The notes beneath the pieces are model-generated. The model saw nothing but the letters and a program-made list of their open reading frames with translations. It made no database searches and was not told the DNA's origin. This document shows, one piece after another, positions 8,788 through 17,143 of a stretch of 37,321 bases of DNA (within the stretch, counting starts at the first letter, position 1; every line of letters begins with the position of its first letter). The position numbers and the translations under genes are program-made. Source of the DNA: a virus; IMG/VR virus record IMGVR_UViG_3300036398_001090, positions 1 through 37,321 of that record. The stretch is one strand, 5' to 3'.

Positions 8788-8994
8788 ATGTTGATCAAGG
8801 TCCTACGGCAAACGATGCTGGCAGGCCAGGTGATCCGTCTCGGGGAAGTCCATGAGGCTTCCCCCTCGGACGCCAAGCTCCTGATCGGTATTGGTAAAGC
8901 TGTTGCGGTCGCCGACAAGGTGGCCGACTTGGTTGAGGAAATTGCTCAGCCAGCACCTAAACCATCTACCCCTCGACGGAGGGCTAAATCATGA
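8788..8994 (+). CDS. Small head-region protein of unknown function
   Basis: A 68-residue protein begins 2 bases after the capsid stop. It has a hydrophobic beta-rich first half (VLRQTMLAGQVIRLGEVHEA), a short helix (DAKLLIGIGKAVAV) and a basic Pro-rich tail. Short proteins with this pattern often follow capsid genes in siphoviruses, where a head-completion or decoration role is suspected. No catalytic motif is visible. It overlaps the next gene by 4 nt (ATGA). Confidence 0.8.
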   Translation: MLIKVLRQTMLAGQVIRLGEVHEASPSDAKLLIGIGKAVAVADKVADLVEEIAQPAPKPSTPRRRAKS

Positions 8995-9371
8995 CCATCC
9001 ACAACCTTGGCTCGAAGACCACGGTCCTGGGTCTGCTGCGCAACGACGTTGTGACCGCTACCACGACCGGCTCTGCCATCGATCTGCAGGGCTACGAAGG
9101 CGACATGGCTGTCCTCCTGGACGCCGAAGCTGGCAGCGCTGGCGTGACCTACGCCGTGAAGCTGACCGAATCCGACACCTCCGGCGGTTCCTACACCGAC
9201 GTGAGCGGCGGCGCCTTCACCACCACCTCCGCCAACACTGCTTCGCTGCAGAAGATCTTCGTCAACGTCACCTCGCTGAAGCGCTACGTCAAGGTCTCTG
9301 TGACCGTGGCTGGTGGCACCGGCGCTGGTGCTGTTGCGGTGATCGGTCTTGCTTCCGCGAAGTACAGCTGA
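8991..9371 (+). CDS. Probable capsid decoration protein
   Basis: This 126-residue, Thr/Ser/Ala/Gly-rich, almost charge-free protein is predicted by eye to be mostly beta strands (YEGDMAVLLDAEAG, TYAVKLTESDTSGG, RYVKVSVTVAGG). It uses the same C-ending, probably highly expressed codon set as the capsid half of the preceding gene. Position between capsid and FII, composition and codon use suggest an abundant virion protein such as a decoration or cementing protein. It has no recognisable similarity to lambda gpD. It could also be a small neck protein. Confidence 0.7.
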   Translation: MTIHNLGSKTTVLGLLRNDVVTATTTGSAIDLQGYEGDMAVLLDAEAGSAGVTYAVKLTESDTSGGSYTDVSGGAFTTTSANTASLQKIFVNVTSLKRYVKVSVTVAGGTGAGAVAVIGLASAKYS

Positions 9372-9373
9372 CC

Positions 9374-9652
9374 ATGGCGCTGACGGAGGATCTGGATATC
9401 TTTTTGGCGGATTTTGGCGTTAGCTGTACGGCTGGCGCCACTACCGCCAACGGGATCTTGGATATGCCCAGCCAGGTGATCAGCGATGGGATGGTGCTCA
9501 CCACCGATTACACGCTGACCGCCAGAACCTCCGCATTTGGCAGTCTCATCCGCGGCGACTCGATCACTGTGGATGGGACTGCTTACACCGTCCGCGAGAC
9601 GATGTTGATTGACGACGGCAAGTTCGTTCAGCTCGGGATTCAGAAGACATGA
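9374..9652 (+). CDS. Head-tail joining protein, lambda FII-like
   Basis: This 92-residue protein follows the decoration-like gene. Its C-terminal half (RGDSITVDGTAYTVRETMLID and FVQLGI) has the beta pattern of lambda gpFII, which fastens the tail to the head neck. The order capsid, FII, U also matches lambda. The reading frame is open upstream to 8891, but ATG 9374 is chosen because it follows the previous stop by 2 bases and gives the normal family length. The 3' end overlaps the next start by 4 nt. Confidence 0.75.
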   Translation: MALTEDLDIFLADFGVSCTAGATTANGILDMPSQVISDGMVLTTDYTLTARTSAFGSLIRGDSITVDGTAYTVRETMLIDDGKFVQLGIQKT

Positions 9653-10287
9653 GCGGTCCCTTCAAAGTCAATACACGGAGCCAGTGGGCAGCGCAGAATC
9701 CTGTGCTGATGGCAGGGGAACCTGGCCTTGAAAGTCAGACCGGCAACCTGAAGATCGGTGACGGCAGGACAGCGTGGAATACGCTGCCGTATTTCAGCAG
9801 TCCAGCGAACTGGGCATCGTTCTGGGATACAACGTCGCAGACGGCTACGGCTAATACGCCAACGTCGATCCTGCTGCGAAAGAACGACCTAGACAACCGT
9901 GGCATCAAAGTGATCTCGGATAGCCGGATCACGGTTGACCATCCCGGGATCTACAGCTTCACGTTCTCGATTCAGTTCAGCAATTCCGACGCGCAGATTC
10001 ACGACATCAACGTGTGGCTCCGCAAGAACGACAGCGGCGCTAGCGGTGATGTGGCCGACAGCGATAGTAAGTTCAGCATCATCTCCAGCCATGGCGGCGT
10101 TGAGGGCAACGTGATCGGAACGGTGAACTTCATCCTCAAACTGGCAGCGGCGGACTACATCGAGTTGATCTGGGCGACTAGCAACGCTGCTGCATACATC
10201 CACGCCGAGGCCGCGGCGACCAGTCCGTTCGCGCATCCGGGGATTCCGGGCATCATTTGCACAGTGGTGCAGGTGGCATCGGCATGA
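9649..10287 (+). CDS. Fibre-like virion protein with C1q/TNF-like C-terminal domain
   Basis: This 212-residue protein starts with a short trimeric-fibre repeat motif (TRSQWAAQNPVLMAGEPG, then LKIGDGRTAWNTLPY) that is typical of phage fibre N-termini. Residues from about 70 to 210 look like a C1q/TNF-type jelly roll: alternating strands with RITVDHPGIYSFTFSIQFSN and INVWLRKNDSG. Such domains trimerise and bind receptors or glycans. The position is odd: it sits between FII and U, where lambda has Z, not in the tail-fibre region. I infer a neck or head fibre that may help adsorption. It overlaps both neighbours by 4 nt and so is embedded in the operon. Confidence 0.8.
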   Translation: MSGPFKVNTRSQWAAQNPVLMAGEPGLESQTGNLKIGDGRTAWNTLPYFSSPANWASFWDTTSQTATANTPTSILLRKNDLDNRGIKVISDSRITVDHPGIYSFTFSIQFSNSDAQIHDINVWLRKNDSGASGDVADSDSKFSIISSHGGVEGNVIGTVNFILKLAAADYIELIWATSNAAAYIHAEAAATSPFAHPGIPGIICTVVQVASA

Positions 10288-10715
10288 CAACGAAGCGCGA
10301 GTCGATCCTGGCTGGTATCCGCACGGCGCTCACGAACACCACTGGTGTGAGCACCAGGATCTATCGCAGCCGAGTGGAACCGCTGGCTAGGGGCGAGCTG
10401 CCGGCCATCGTGGTCGAGCCGATCAACGATGTGTGCGTGCAGTTGACCAGCACACCGACGCTGGACTGGACGCTCACCGTGCGCATTGCCGTGATCGTGC
10501 GTGGCAACATCCCTGATCAGGTGGCTGATCCGATCGTGGAGAGTTTGCACGCAAAAGTGATGGCAGATCTGACGGTCGGAGGCCATGCCTACGACGTGCA
10601 ACCGACTGGAGTTAGCTTTGATATGCAGGAGGCAGACCAGCCATCTGGTGTGATCTCCTGCGACTACGTGGTGAAGTATCGGACTCGAGTCGCTAATTTG
10701 GCGCAGAGTCCGTAG
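10284..10715 (+). CDS. Minor tail protein U-like tail terminator
   Basis: This 143-residue protein resembles gpU, the hexameric cap that stops tail-tube growth and joins tail to head. It has the expected order of an N-terminal helix (ESILAGIRTALTN), strands (TRIYRSRVEPLARGELPAIVVEPIND and LDWTLTVRIAVIVRG) and a second long helix (VADPIVESLHAKVMADL). ATG 10284 overlaps the previous stop (ATGA). An upstream TTG at 10257 would extend the protein into the neighbour and is less likely. Confidence 0.85.
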   Translation: MTTKRESILAGIRTALTNTTGVSTRIYRSRVEPLARGELPAIVVEPINDVCVQLTSTPTLDWTLTVRIAVIVRGNIPDQVADPIVESLHAKVMADLTVGGHAYDVQPTGVSFDMQEADQPSGVISCDYVVKYRTRVANLAQSP

Positions 10716-10723
10716 TAGCTACG

Positions 10724-10888
10724 ATGATGGACGAATACAAAGGCCAGGGCGGCAGCTATCTGGTCGACAAGAAAACCGGCAAGCGAAAGCTCGTCGAGCG
10801 GACCCAGCCGGCTCCCCACCCCCAACCCGAGGTAGCCACCAATGGCCTCAGTTCTGACACGCCGGCGTCTGATCCTGGCGAAGATTGA
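10724..10888 (+). CDS. Small tail-region protein (54 aa), unknown function
   Basis: A 54-residue reading frame begins with ATG-ATG at 10724. It has a polar first half (GQGGSYLVDKKTGKRKLVER) and a Pro/Ala/Asp-rich disordered tail. Short proteins opening with YxGxGGSYxxDxxTGKR occur beside major tail protein genes in other siphoviruses as I remember them, which supports a real gene. Its last 47 nt overlap the tail tube gene in another frame. Its function is unknown; a tail-assembly accessory role is a guess. Confidence 0.6.
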   Translation: MMDEYKGQGGSYLVDKKTGKRKLVERTQPAPHPQPEVATNGLSSDTPASDPGED

Positions 10889-11780
10889 AACCACCTACGC
10901 CACTGACTCCAGCCCGACCGGCTCGAGCAATGCCATCTTGGTGCGCAACCTCGAGATCCAGCCGCTGGTCGCTGAGACCGTGAACCGCGACCTGGTGCGC
11001 CCTTACATGGGACAAGCCGATCAACTGCTGGCTCAGACCAGGGTTGAGGTGAGCTTCGAGGTGGAGCTGGCTGGCTCTGGCACCGCTGGCACCGCTCCGG
11101 CCTATGGTCCGGTGCTGCGTAGCTGCGGCCTGTCTGAGACGCTGGTGACCAGCACCAGTGCCACCTACGCGCCCGAGAGTAGCGGCTTCGAGAGCTGCAC
11201 CATCCACTATCACGAGGATGGCATCCGCCACAAGCTGACCGGCTGCCGCGGAAGTTTTGAGATTTCCGGGGAGGTTGGCCAAGTGCCCGTGATCAGCTTC
11301 ACCATGACGGGCATCTACAACGCCCCGACCGATGAGACGCTGCCCACCCCGACCTACGCCAACCAAGCCACCCCGCTGATTTTCAAACAGGGCAACACCA
11401 CCAACTTCAGCGCCTTCTCCTACAGCGGCTGCCTGCAGAGCTACAACTTCAGCATGGCCAACGACGTGATCTATCGCGAGCTGGTCGGCTGTGCGAAGGA
11501 GATCATGATCACCAACCGGGCGCCCAGCGGCACCATCGTGATCGAAGCTCCGACCATCACGGCCAAGGACTTCTTCACGATCGCCACCGGCAGCAGCACT
11601 GGCAGCATCACCTTCCAGCACGGCACGACCGGCGGCAACATCGCCACGGTGACCACTGCTCAGTCCGACCTGGGCAACCTGACCTATTCGGATCAGGATG
11701 GCGTGCAGATGCTGAATATGCCGTTTATTGCGGTTCCGACCAGTTCGGGCAATGATGAGTTCAGTCTCGCCTTCACCTGA
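10842..11780 (+). CDS. Major tail tube protein
   Basis: This 312-residue protein forms the stacked rings of the tail tube. It shows the tube-protein pattern of an N-terminal segment with RRLILAKIETTYATDSSPT, then beta strands (VEVSFEVELAGSG), the GCRGSFEISGEVGQVPVISFTMTGIY region at about 132-160, and a C-terminal beta domain ending in MPFIAVPTSSGNDEF. It lies between U and the G/GT chaperones, as lambda V does, and uses the same highly expressed codon set as the capsid. GAGG lies about 9 bases before ATG 10842. Confidence 0.92.
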   Translation: MASVLTRRRLILAKIETTYATDSSPTGSSNAILVRNLEIQPLVAETVNRDLVRPYMGQADQLLAQTRVEVSFEVELAGSGTAGTAPAYGPVLRSCGLSETLVTSTSATYAPESSGFESCTIHYHEDGIRHKLTGCRGSFEISGEVGQVPVISFTMTGIYNAPTDETLPTPTYANQATPLIFKQGNTTNFSAFSYSGCLQSYNFSMANDVIYRELVGCAKEIMITNRAPSGTIVIEAPTITAKDFFTIATGSSTGSITFQHGTTGGNIATVTTAQSDLGNLTYSDQDGVQMLNMPFIAVPTSSGNDEFSLAFT

Positions 11781-11782
11781 CC

Positions 11783-12127
11783 TTGGCATTTGTTCTTAAG
11801 CAGTCGGACACCTATTCGTGGCCGATCGCATTTGATATCCCCGTTGATGGTGGCCGTATGCAACGGCAGACCTTCGACGGGGAGTTTCGTCGGTTGAGTC
11901 AATCCCGCATCACGGAGATCGGCGCCCAGATCAAGACCGAAGAGATCACCGACGCTGATCTCGCAGCCGAGGTACTGGTCGGCTGGTCTGGTGTGACCGA
12001 TGGCGATGGAAAGGATGTGCCCTTCAGCCAGAAGGCGCTGGAGCAGTTGCTCGATGTGCCGATGCTTGCGAGCGCCATCACGGTGGCCTATTTCGAGAGC
12101 CTGCAGGGAGCTAAGCGAAAAAACTGA
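11783..12127 (+). CDS. Tail assembly chaperone G-like (zero-frame product)
   Basis: This 114-residue protein occupies the slot between tail tube and tape measure where lambda encodes gpG. It has the family pattern of FVLKQSDTYSWPIAFDIPVDGG, QTFDGEFRRLSQSRI and a helical second half. The chaperone is thought to coat the tape measure during tail assembly. The start is TTG, 2 bases after the tube stop; no ATG in the correct region keeps the conserved N-terminus. The zero-frame stop TGA at 12125 follows directly after a slippery heptamer, so a minority of ribosomes should continue into GT. Confidence 0.85.
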   Translation: MAFVLKQSDTYSWPIAFDIPVDGGRMQRQTFDGEFRRLSQSRITEIGAQIKTEEITDADLAAEVLVGWSGVTDGDGKDVPFSQKALEQLLDVPMLASAITVAYFESLQGAKRKN

Positions 12128-12453
12128 TTGAGGCCGCTGAGCATTGGGCAGGCGGTGGCGTTGTGGACGAAACCGCCGACGATGCCGCGGCCTTCGGCTT
12201 CGAGCTGCCGGATCTACCACCGCCACCGGATGAAGACTTCGGGATCCTGCCGGAGAACTGGCCAGTGGTTGAGATGTTCTTGCGAGTTCAGACGCAGTGG
12301 CGCACCACGATGAGTGGCGTGATCGGATTGGACTATGCAGCGGTGCGTTGGCTGTTTAAGCTGTACGACGTAGAGGAACCGCGTGCGCTGCTGGAGGATC
12401 TTCAGGTGATGGAGGCCGCAGCGATGACGGTGATCAATAAGCAGGGGGCATAG
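11783..12453 (+). CDS. G-GT tail assembly chaperone fusion made by -1 frameshift
   Basis: Shifting back one base at 12118-12124 joins the 114 residues of G to 109 more, giving a predicted protein of 223 residues. The added part begins LIEAAEHWAGGG, continues through an acidic Pro-rich stretch (LPDLPPPPDEDFGI) and ends in a helical domain (WPVVEMFLRVQTQWRTTMSG, then LEDLQVMEAAAMTVINKQ) that resembles the T part of GT proteins. The -1 frame is open from 12124 to the stop at 12451-12453, 2 bases before the tape measure. Independent start at GTG 12163 is possible, but the conserved position of a slippery site makes frameshifting more likely. Confidence 0.82.
12118..12124 (+). promoter_or_regulatory. 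Programmed -1 ribosomal frameshift site A AAA AAC
   Basis: The zero frame reads CGA AAA AAC TGA, so A-AAA-AAC fits the X-XXY-YYZ rule in the correct phase. The -1 frame immediately downstream is open for 109 codons. A stop directly 3' of the heptamer matches the usual arrangement of G/GT frameshifts in long-tailed phages. Only a weak downstream hairpin (CCGC with GCGG) is visible. Confidence 0.85.
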
Positions 12454-12455
12454 CC

Positions 12456-14729
12456 ATGGCGATGAACATGGAGGCCATGCTGAAGATCACCGCCAACGTG
12501 GCAGGTGAGAACAATATCCGGCGCCTTGGCAACTCGATGCAAGGTCTCGAGGGGCGCATCAAGAACGCCAGCATGGCGACCAACCTGCTCTATACCGGCC
12601 TCAAGAGTCTGGCCGCTGTGGCAGTTACGGGTGGTGTGGTTGCGATGGCGAAGTCCGCGATCGACTTGGCCGACAACATGCGCGACCTGTCGCAGCGCAC
12701 TGGCGTCGGCATCGAGACGCTGGGGCAGTTCAAGGTGGCAGCGGAGTTGTCTGGCACCAGCCTCGAGGGTGTGGCGAAGGGACTGACATTCCTGAACAAG
12801 AACATGGTGGCTGCGGCCACTGGCGCAGAGGGTGCCGCTGCTGCGTTTAAGACCGTTGGCGTTGCCACCACCGAGGCCGATGGTACGTTGCGTAGCGCCG
12901 ACAAGGTGTTCCTCGATGTAGCTGATCGCTTTGCTCAGTTGCGTGATGGACCGGAGAAGGCAGCACTGGCGATCAAGATCTTCGGCAAAGCTGGCGCCGA
13001 ACTGATCCCAATCCTGAACCTTGGCAGCAAGGAGATCCAGCGCTTCGGCCTTGGCATCGGTCCCGATTTTGCCGACAAGGCTGATGCGTTCAATGATCAG
13101 CTCGGGATCATGAAGGCACAGATCACTGTGCTCACCGTGCAGATCGGTTCGGCGCTGCTGCCGGTGATGAGTGGGTTGGTGAGTGTGGTCACGCAGGCAA
13201 TCACCTTCGTCGGCAATCTTGCAGGCGAGTTTTATAAAGCGATCGGCGGCGCAGCAGGACTCCAACAGGTGGCTGCTGGATTGATCAAGACGATGGTGGT
13301 GCTCGGCGGTGTGACTGCTGGCGTCTTTATCGCAACCAACATCACAACCTTCGCGACTGCGCTGCGAGGTGTGCTCGGCGTAATGCGCGGCATGTTGGTG
13401 CTTGAGCGGGCAATGCTTGCGGTGCAAACGGCACGCGCCGCGGTGCTTAGCTTGATCGCTGGCCTGCAGACTCCTGGACCTGCACAGGCAAAGGCCGTCG
13501 GCTTGGTCACTGGTGGCGCTGTTGGTGTGGGATTAGCTGTTGGCCTCAGCAAGCTGATCGATGATCTGATGAAGAAGATCGGCACCGGCATCTCGGGGGC
13601 GCTCACGATGCCCAACATTCCGACACCCCCACCCGGCACAACGCCAGATCTGAGCGGCTTGCGCACAGGCGCTGGCGCGAAGCCGAAGAAAGCAGAGGAG
13701 ATGAGCCAGAAGCTGTATCAGCTTGAGCTAGACCTGCTTGAGGCGCAGCGGAAGGAGAACGAAACGCAGGTCGCTTCGATTAAGTACGAGATTGCTCAAC
13801 AGAAGTTTGCGGAGAGCAAGCTGAAAAACCGCAATGATCTGCTCGAGCTAGCCAAGGCCGAGCGGCAATACATGGAGGACATTGCCGACATAGCGACGAA
13901 GACGGGCGCCGCTGTTGCGCAGGACTTTATCAAGCGCAACCAACTGCAGGAGGATTACAAGCGCACCGTGGAGGAGCTGCAGATCAAAGCTGGCCTAATC
14001 ACCGGCGACAAGCTTAAGCAGGTCGAGATCGATCGCGAATTGCAAACGATCCTCGAGCGCCTGCCTGGTCTGACTCAGGCGCAGATCGACAAGCTGAAGG
14101 AGTTGGTGGCTGCCAGTAAGCAGGTGAAGGATGGCTTCGGAGATACCTTCGGCGAAAGTCTTAGGCAGTATTACGACAGCCTCAAGAACTTCGGCGGACA
14201 GGTCGCCGATTCAGTCAAGGGCGCCTTCCAAGGCTTGGAGGATCAACTGACCAGCTTCGTCACCACTGGCAAGGCGAACTTTACCGATCTGGCCAACAGC
14301 ATCATCGCTGACATTGCTCGCATTGCGATCCGGCAGGCCATCATCAGGCCGTTGGTGGGTGGCATCTTCGATATCTTCAATATCAAGCCGAGCGCCATGG
14401 GCAACGTCTTCGCTCAGAACGGCATCCAGAAGTTCGCCCGTGGCGGCATCGTCGACAAGCCGACGATGTTCCCCTTCGCCAACGGCATCGGCCTGATGGG
14501 CGAGGCCGGACCTGAGGCGATCATGCCGCTGCGCCGCGGCCGTGATGGCCGCCTCGGCGTGCAGGCCGCTAATGGCGGTGGCGCGGTAAGCGTGGTGGTG
14601 AATGTTGACGCCAGCGGCACCAGCGTTCAAGGTGATAACGCCAAGGGTGCCGAGTTCGGCCGGGCAATTAGCGAAGCCGTCAAGAATGAGATCGTGATCC
14701 AGAAGCGCCCAGGAGGCTTGCTCAACTAA
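12456..14729 (+). CDS. Tail tape measure protein
   Basis: This 757-residue protein sets tail length and is thought to be ejected with the DNA. It has an Ala/Gly-rich, largely helical N-terminal part, with hydrophobic segments near 53-70, 280-305 and 345-365 that could cross a membrane. A Pro-rich hinge follows near 385-405, then a long charged coiled-coil region (about 410-490 and beyond). The C-terminal module (about 660-757; FARGGIVDKPTMFPFANG and GEAGPEAIMPLRRG) is typical of lambda-type tape measures. The length predicts a tail of roughly lambda size or a little shorter. Confidence 0.95.
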   Translation: MAMNMEAMLKITANVAGENNIRRLGNSMQGLEGRIKNASMATNLLYTGLKSLAAVAVTGGVVAMAKSAIDLADNMRDLSQRTGVGIETLGQFKVAAELSGTSLEGVAKGLTFLNKNMVAAATGAEGAAAAFKTVGVATTEADGTLRSADKVFLDVADRFAQLRDGPEKAALAIKIFGKAGAELIPILNLGSKEIQRFGLGIGPDFADKADAFNDQLGIMKAQITVLTVQIGSALLPVMSGLVSVVTQAITFVGNLAGEFYKAIGGAAGLQQVAAGLIKTMVVLGGVTAGVFIATNITTFATALRGVLGVMRGMLVLERAMLAVQTARAAVLSLIAGLQTPGPAQAKAVGLVTGGAVGVGLAVGLSKLIDDLMKKIGTGISGALTMPNIPTPPPGTTPDLSGLRTGAGAKPKKAEEMSQKLYQLELDLLEAQRKENETQVASIKYEIAQQKFAESKLKNRNDLLELAKAERQYMEDIADIATKTGAAVAQDFIKRNQLQEDYKRTVEELQIKAGLITGDKLKQVEIDRELQTILERLPGLTQAQIDKLKELVAASKQVKDGFGDTFGESLRQYYDSLKNFGGQVADSVKGAFQGLEDQLTSFVTTGKANFTDLANSIIADIARIAIRQAIIRPLVGGIFDIFNIKPSAMGNVFAQNGIQKFARGGIVDKPTMFPFANGIGLMGEAGPEAIMPLRRGRDGRLGVQAANGGGAVSVVVNVDASGTSVQGDNAKGAEFGRAISEAVKNEIVIQKRPGGLLN

Positions 14730-15064
14730 TGGCCACCTTCACCTACACGCCCAGCTTCGAGGCCACTGAGATCAGCAAGCCGCGGGTGGTCACCTTCGAG
14801 GCAGGTGATGGCTACCAGCATCGCGTCGGCTTCGGCCTGCACCGCAATGGCAAGGAGTGGCAGCTTAATTTTCTGAACCGCACCGACACCGAGCGCGACA
14901 ACATCACGGCCTTCTTAGATGCCCGAGCTGGCGTCGAGAGCTTTGACTGGACACCGCCCCGCGGCAGTGCGGGCAAATACATCTGCAGGGAGTGGCAGAC
15001 CACGCTGCGCTCCTGCAACTTCAATAACATCACCGCCACCTTTATCGAGGTATTCGAGCCGTAG
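14729..15064 (+). CDS. Minor tail protein M-like
   Basis: This 111-residue protein starts one base inside the tape-measure stop (TAATG). It matches the lambda gpM family: strands around KPRVVTFEAGDGYQHRVGFGLHRNGKEW, an acidic helix (TERDNITAFLDARAG), the signature ESFDWTPP and a final YICREWQTTLRSCN region. gpM forms the distal tail ring between tape measure and tip proteins. Confidence 0.92.
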   Translation: MATFTYTPSFEATEISKPRVVTFEAGDGYQHRVGFGLHRNGKEWQLNFLNRTDTERDNITAFLDARAGVESFDWTPPRGSAGKYICREWQTTLRSCNFNNITATFIEVFEP

Positions 15065-15066
15065 CC

Positions 15067-15804
15067 ATGGCGATACCCGTCTCAGAGCTACAGAAGATCG
15101 CGCCGAGCAGCATCATCGAGCTATTCGAGCTGCAGCTTTTCACTGCTCTGCATGGCAGCAACACGATCTACCGCTTCCACGCTGGCAGCAACATGAACGC
15201 CAACGGTGAGCTGGTCTGGAATAGCAACAGCTATCAGCGGTTCCCGGTCGAGGCCGAGGGATTTGAGTACACAGGCACCGGCAGCCTGCCGCGGCCGAAG
15301 ATCAAGGTGAGCAACATTCTCGGCAGCATTACGACGATTCTCGCGACAGTCAATGCGACCACTGCCGGCAACGATCTGACAGGGGCAACGCTGACCAGGA
15401 TCCGCACGATGGCGCGCTACATCGATGGCGCTAACTTCACCGGCGGCACTAACCCCTACGGCACGCCGGACCCGACCGCCGAGTTCCCGCGGGAGGTCTA
15501 CAAGATCGCGCGCAAGTCATCCGAGAGCCGGCAGGTGGTGGAGTTCGAGCTGGCCGCGGCGTTCGACTTGGTTGGTGTGCGGGCGCCGAAGCGGCAGTGC
15601 ATCGCCAATATTTGCCAATGGGTCTACCGCTCGACCGAGTGCGGCTACACCGGCAGCAACTACTGGGATGCGAATGACAACGTGGTCGGCACACTAGCCG
15701 CTGATGTATGCGGCAAGCGCCTCAGCAGTTGTAAGTTGCGCTTCGGAGCGACCTCTGAACTGCCCTATGGCAGCTTCCCTGGCATTGGCGCCTACACCGT
15801 ATGA
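15067..15804 (+). CDS. Minor tail protein L-like, probable iron-sulfur protein
   Basis: This 245-residue protein corresponds to lambda gpL, part of the tail tip. The N-terminal domain contains [19 protein letters not shown] and the central domain has the family's PRPKIKVSN strand. The C-terminal region holds five cysteines at about 178, 183, 192, 215 and 222 ([29 protein letters not shown]). In lambda gpL the equivalent cluster binds a [4Fe-4S] centre; binding here is inferred from the conserved spacing. It lies 2 bases after M and overlaps K by 4 nt. Confidence 0.93.
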   Translation: MAIPVSELQKIAPSSIIELFELQLFTALHGSNTIYRFHAGSNMNANGELVWNSNSYQRFPVEAEGFEYTGTGSLPRPKIKVSNILGSITTILATVNATTAGNDLTGATLTRIRTMARYIDGANFTGGTNPYGTPDPTAEFPREVYKIARKSSESRQVVEFELAAAFDLVGVRAPKRQCIANICQWVYRSTECGYTGSNYWDANDNVVGTLAADVCGKRLSSCKLRFGATSELPYGSFPGIGAYTV

Positions 15805-16520
15805 GCTGGAAAGATGAAGCCGCGCTTCATGCGGCCGAGGAAGATCCGCGTGAGGCTTGCGGCTTGGTGGTGGTCATCAAAGGCCGTCGCCGCTATTGGC
15901 CTTGCTGCAATCTGGATCAAGATGGCACACAGTTCGTCCTCTCTCCTGAAGACTATGCGGCTGCTGAGGAGGCAGGGGAAGTCGTAGCTGTCTTTCATAG
16001 CCATCCAGTGACGCCGCCGGAACCGAGCCAAGCTGATCTGATCAGCATCGAGGCGACTGGCCTGCCTTGGTTCATCTACAACCCCAAGACCGAAGCCTGG
16101 TCTGAAACGCATCCCACTGGCTACAAGGCACCGCTCATCGGCCGGAGCTGGGTGTGGGATGTAAGTGACTGCTGGACGCTCGTGCGTGACTGGTATGGCG
16201 AGCACGGCATCGATCTGCCGGATTGGGATCGACCGGCCACCCATGCGGATTTTGAGTCGCAACCGCTATTCGATGGCTTCTGGAAGGATGCTGGCTTCTA
16301 TCAACTGCCGGAGGAGGAGCCGCTGCAGTTTGGCGATGGCCTGCTGATGAACATCGAAGGCAGTGGCCTCAACCACTGCGGTGTGTATATCGGTGATCAG
16401 TTGGTGCTGCACCATCTCCGTGGCCGCCTCTCGAGTCGTGATCTGTACGGCGGTTGGCTGCAAAATTGCACCGGCCGTAGACTCCGCCATCGCGACGCCG
16501 ATAAACTGACCGAAGACTGA
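15801..16520 (+). CDS. Tail assembly protein K-like (JAMM plus NlpC/P60 peptidase)
   Basis: This 239-residue protein combines two hydrolase domains. The N-terminal JAB/MPN domain keeps the JAMM metal set E18, H66, H68, S76 and D79 (EACG, then [14 protein letters not shown]). The C-terminal NlpC/P60 domain has the likely catalytic Cys124 (SDCWTL) and His192 (LNHCGVYIG). In lambda gpK these domains are linked to tail-tip assembly and possibly local cell-wall cleavage during entry. Both active sites look intact. ATG 15801 overlaps the L stop by 4 nt. Confidence 0.93.
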   Translation: MSWKDEAALHAAEEDPREACGLVVVIKGRRRYWPCCNLDQDGTQFVLSPEDYAAAEEAGEVVAVFHSHPVTPPEPSQADLISIEATGLPWFIYNPKTEAWSETHPTGYKAPLIGRSWVWDVSDCWTLVRDWYGEHGIDLPDWDRPATHADFESQPLFDGFWKDAGFYQLPEEEPLQFGDGLLMNIEGSGLNHCGVYIGDQLVLHHLRGRLSSRDLYGGWLQNCTGRRLRHRDADKLTED

Positions 16521-16528
16521 GAACTGCC

Positions 16529-17143
16529 ATGCTGCGCGAGATCCGAGTGTATGGGCAGCTAGCCAAGTTCCTCGGACGGCGCAAGTTCATGGCGGCCGTT
16601 GATAGTGCAGCAGAGGCGATCCGATTCCTGCTGGCCAACTATCCGCAGGTCGAGCGGCACATGTGCCAAGAGGCGCGCCACTACCGCGTGATGGTCGGTG
16701 ATCATGCCGTGGGAATGGAGGAGCTGCATGGTCCGGCTGGCAGCAATGCGATCAAGATCGTGCCCGTGATCGGCGGCGCAGGTGGCGGCGTTGGGCAGAT
16801 CCTTGCTGGTGTTGCCTTGGTCGCTGCTGCGATCTTCATTCCCGGCCTTGGTCTTGGCCTTGCTGGCGCCACCGTCACCAAGATCGGTCTGCTCGGCGGC
16901 GCACTGATCCTCGGCGGCATCTCGCAAGCGCTGACACCAACGCCAACGCTGGCAGCATCCAGCACCTACAGCGGACCACAGGGCACCACCAACACCGAGA
17001 TGGATCCGCAGAAGTCATACAGCTTCAGCGGGATTCAGAACACCAGTCGGGCAGGTGTGCCGCTGCCCCTAGCGTTCGGTGAGGTCATCTGCGGCTCCGT
17101 GGTGATCTCGGCCGGCATTGACACCGTACAAATAGAAGCATGA
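16529..17143 (+). CDS. Tail assembly protein I-like
   Basis: This 204-residue protein follows K and precedes J, as gpI does in lambda. Residues 1-85 form a ubiquitin-like fold typical of gpI (REIRVYGQLAKFLGRRKF, then a helix and IKIVPVIGGAGGG). A long hydrophobic Gly/Ala-rich segment follows at about 88-130, resembling two membrane helices. The C-terminal region (SYSFSGIQNTSRAGVPLPLAFGEV) is similar to the portion of gpI that contacts J. It helps tip assembly and is probably absent from mature virions, as reported for lambda. Confidence 0.9.
   Translation: MLREIRVYGQLAKFLGRRKFMAAVDSAAEAIRFLLANYPQVERHMCQEARHYRVMVGDHAVGMEELHGPAGSNAIKIVPVIGGAGGGVGQILAGVALVAAAIFIPGLGLGLAGATVTKIGLLGGALILGGISQALTPTPTLAASSTYSGPQGTTNTEMDPQKSYSFSGIQNTSRAGVPLPLAFGEVICGSVVISAGIDTVQIEA

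Noticed and set aside
10848-11789. 313-codon leftward frame opposite the tail tube gene
   Set aside because: Same shadow effect; composition rich in Gly, Ala, Arg and His and no motif.
12163-12453. Independent 96-aa gene starting at GTG 12163
   Set aside because: The in-phase slippery heptamer and open -1 frame from 12124 make it the GT part of a frameshift product.
12402-13427. 341-codon leftward frame opposite the tape measure
   Set aside because: Shadow frame; the tape measure on the other strand is certain.
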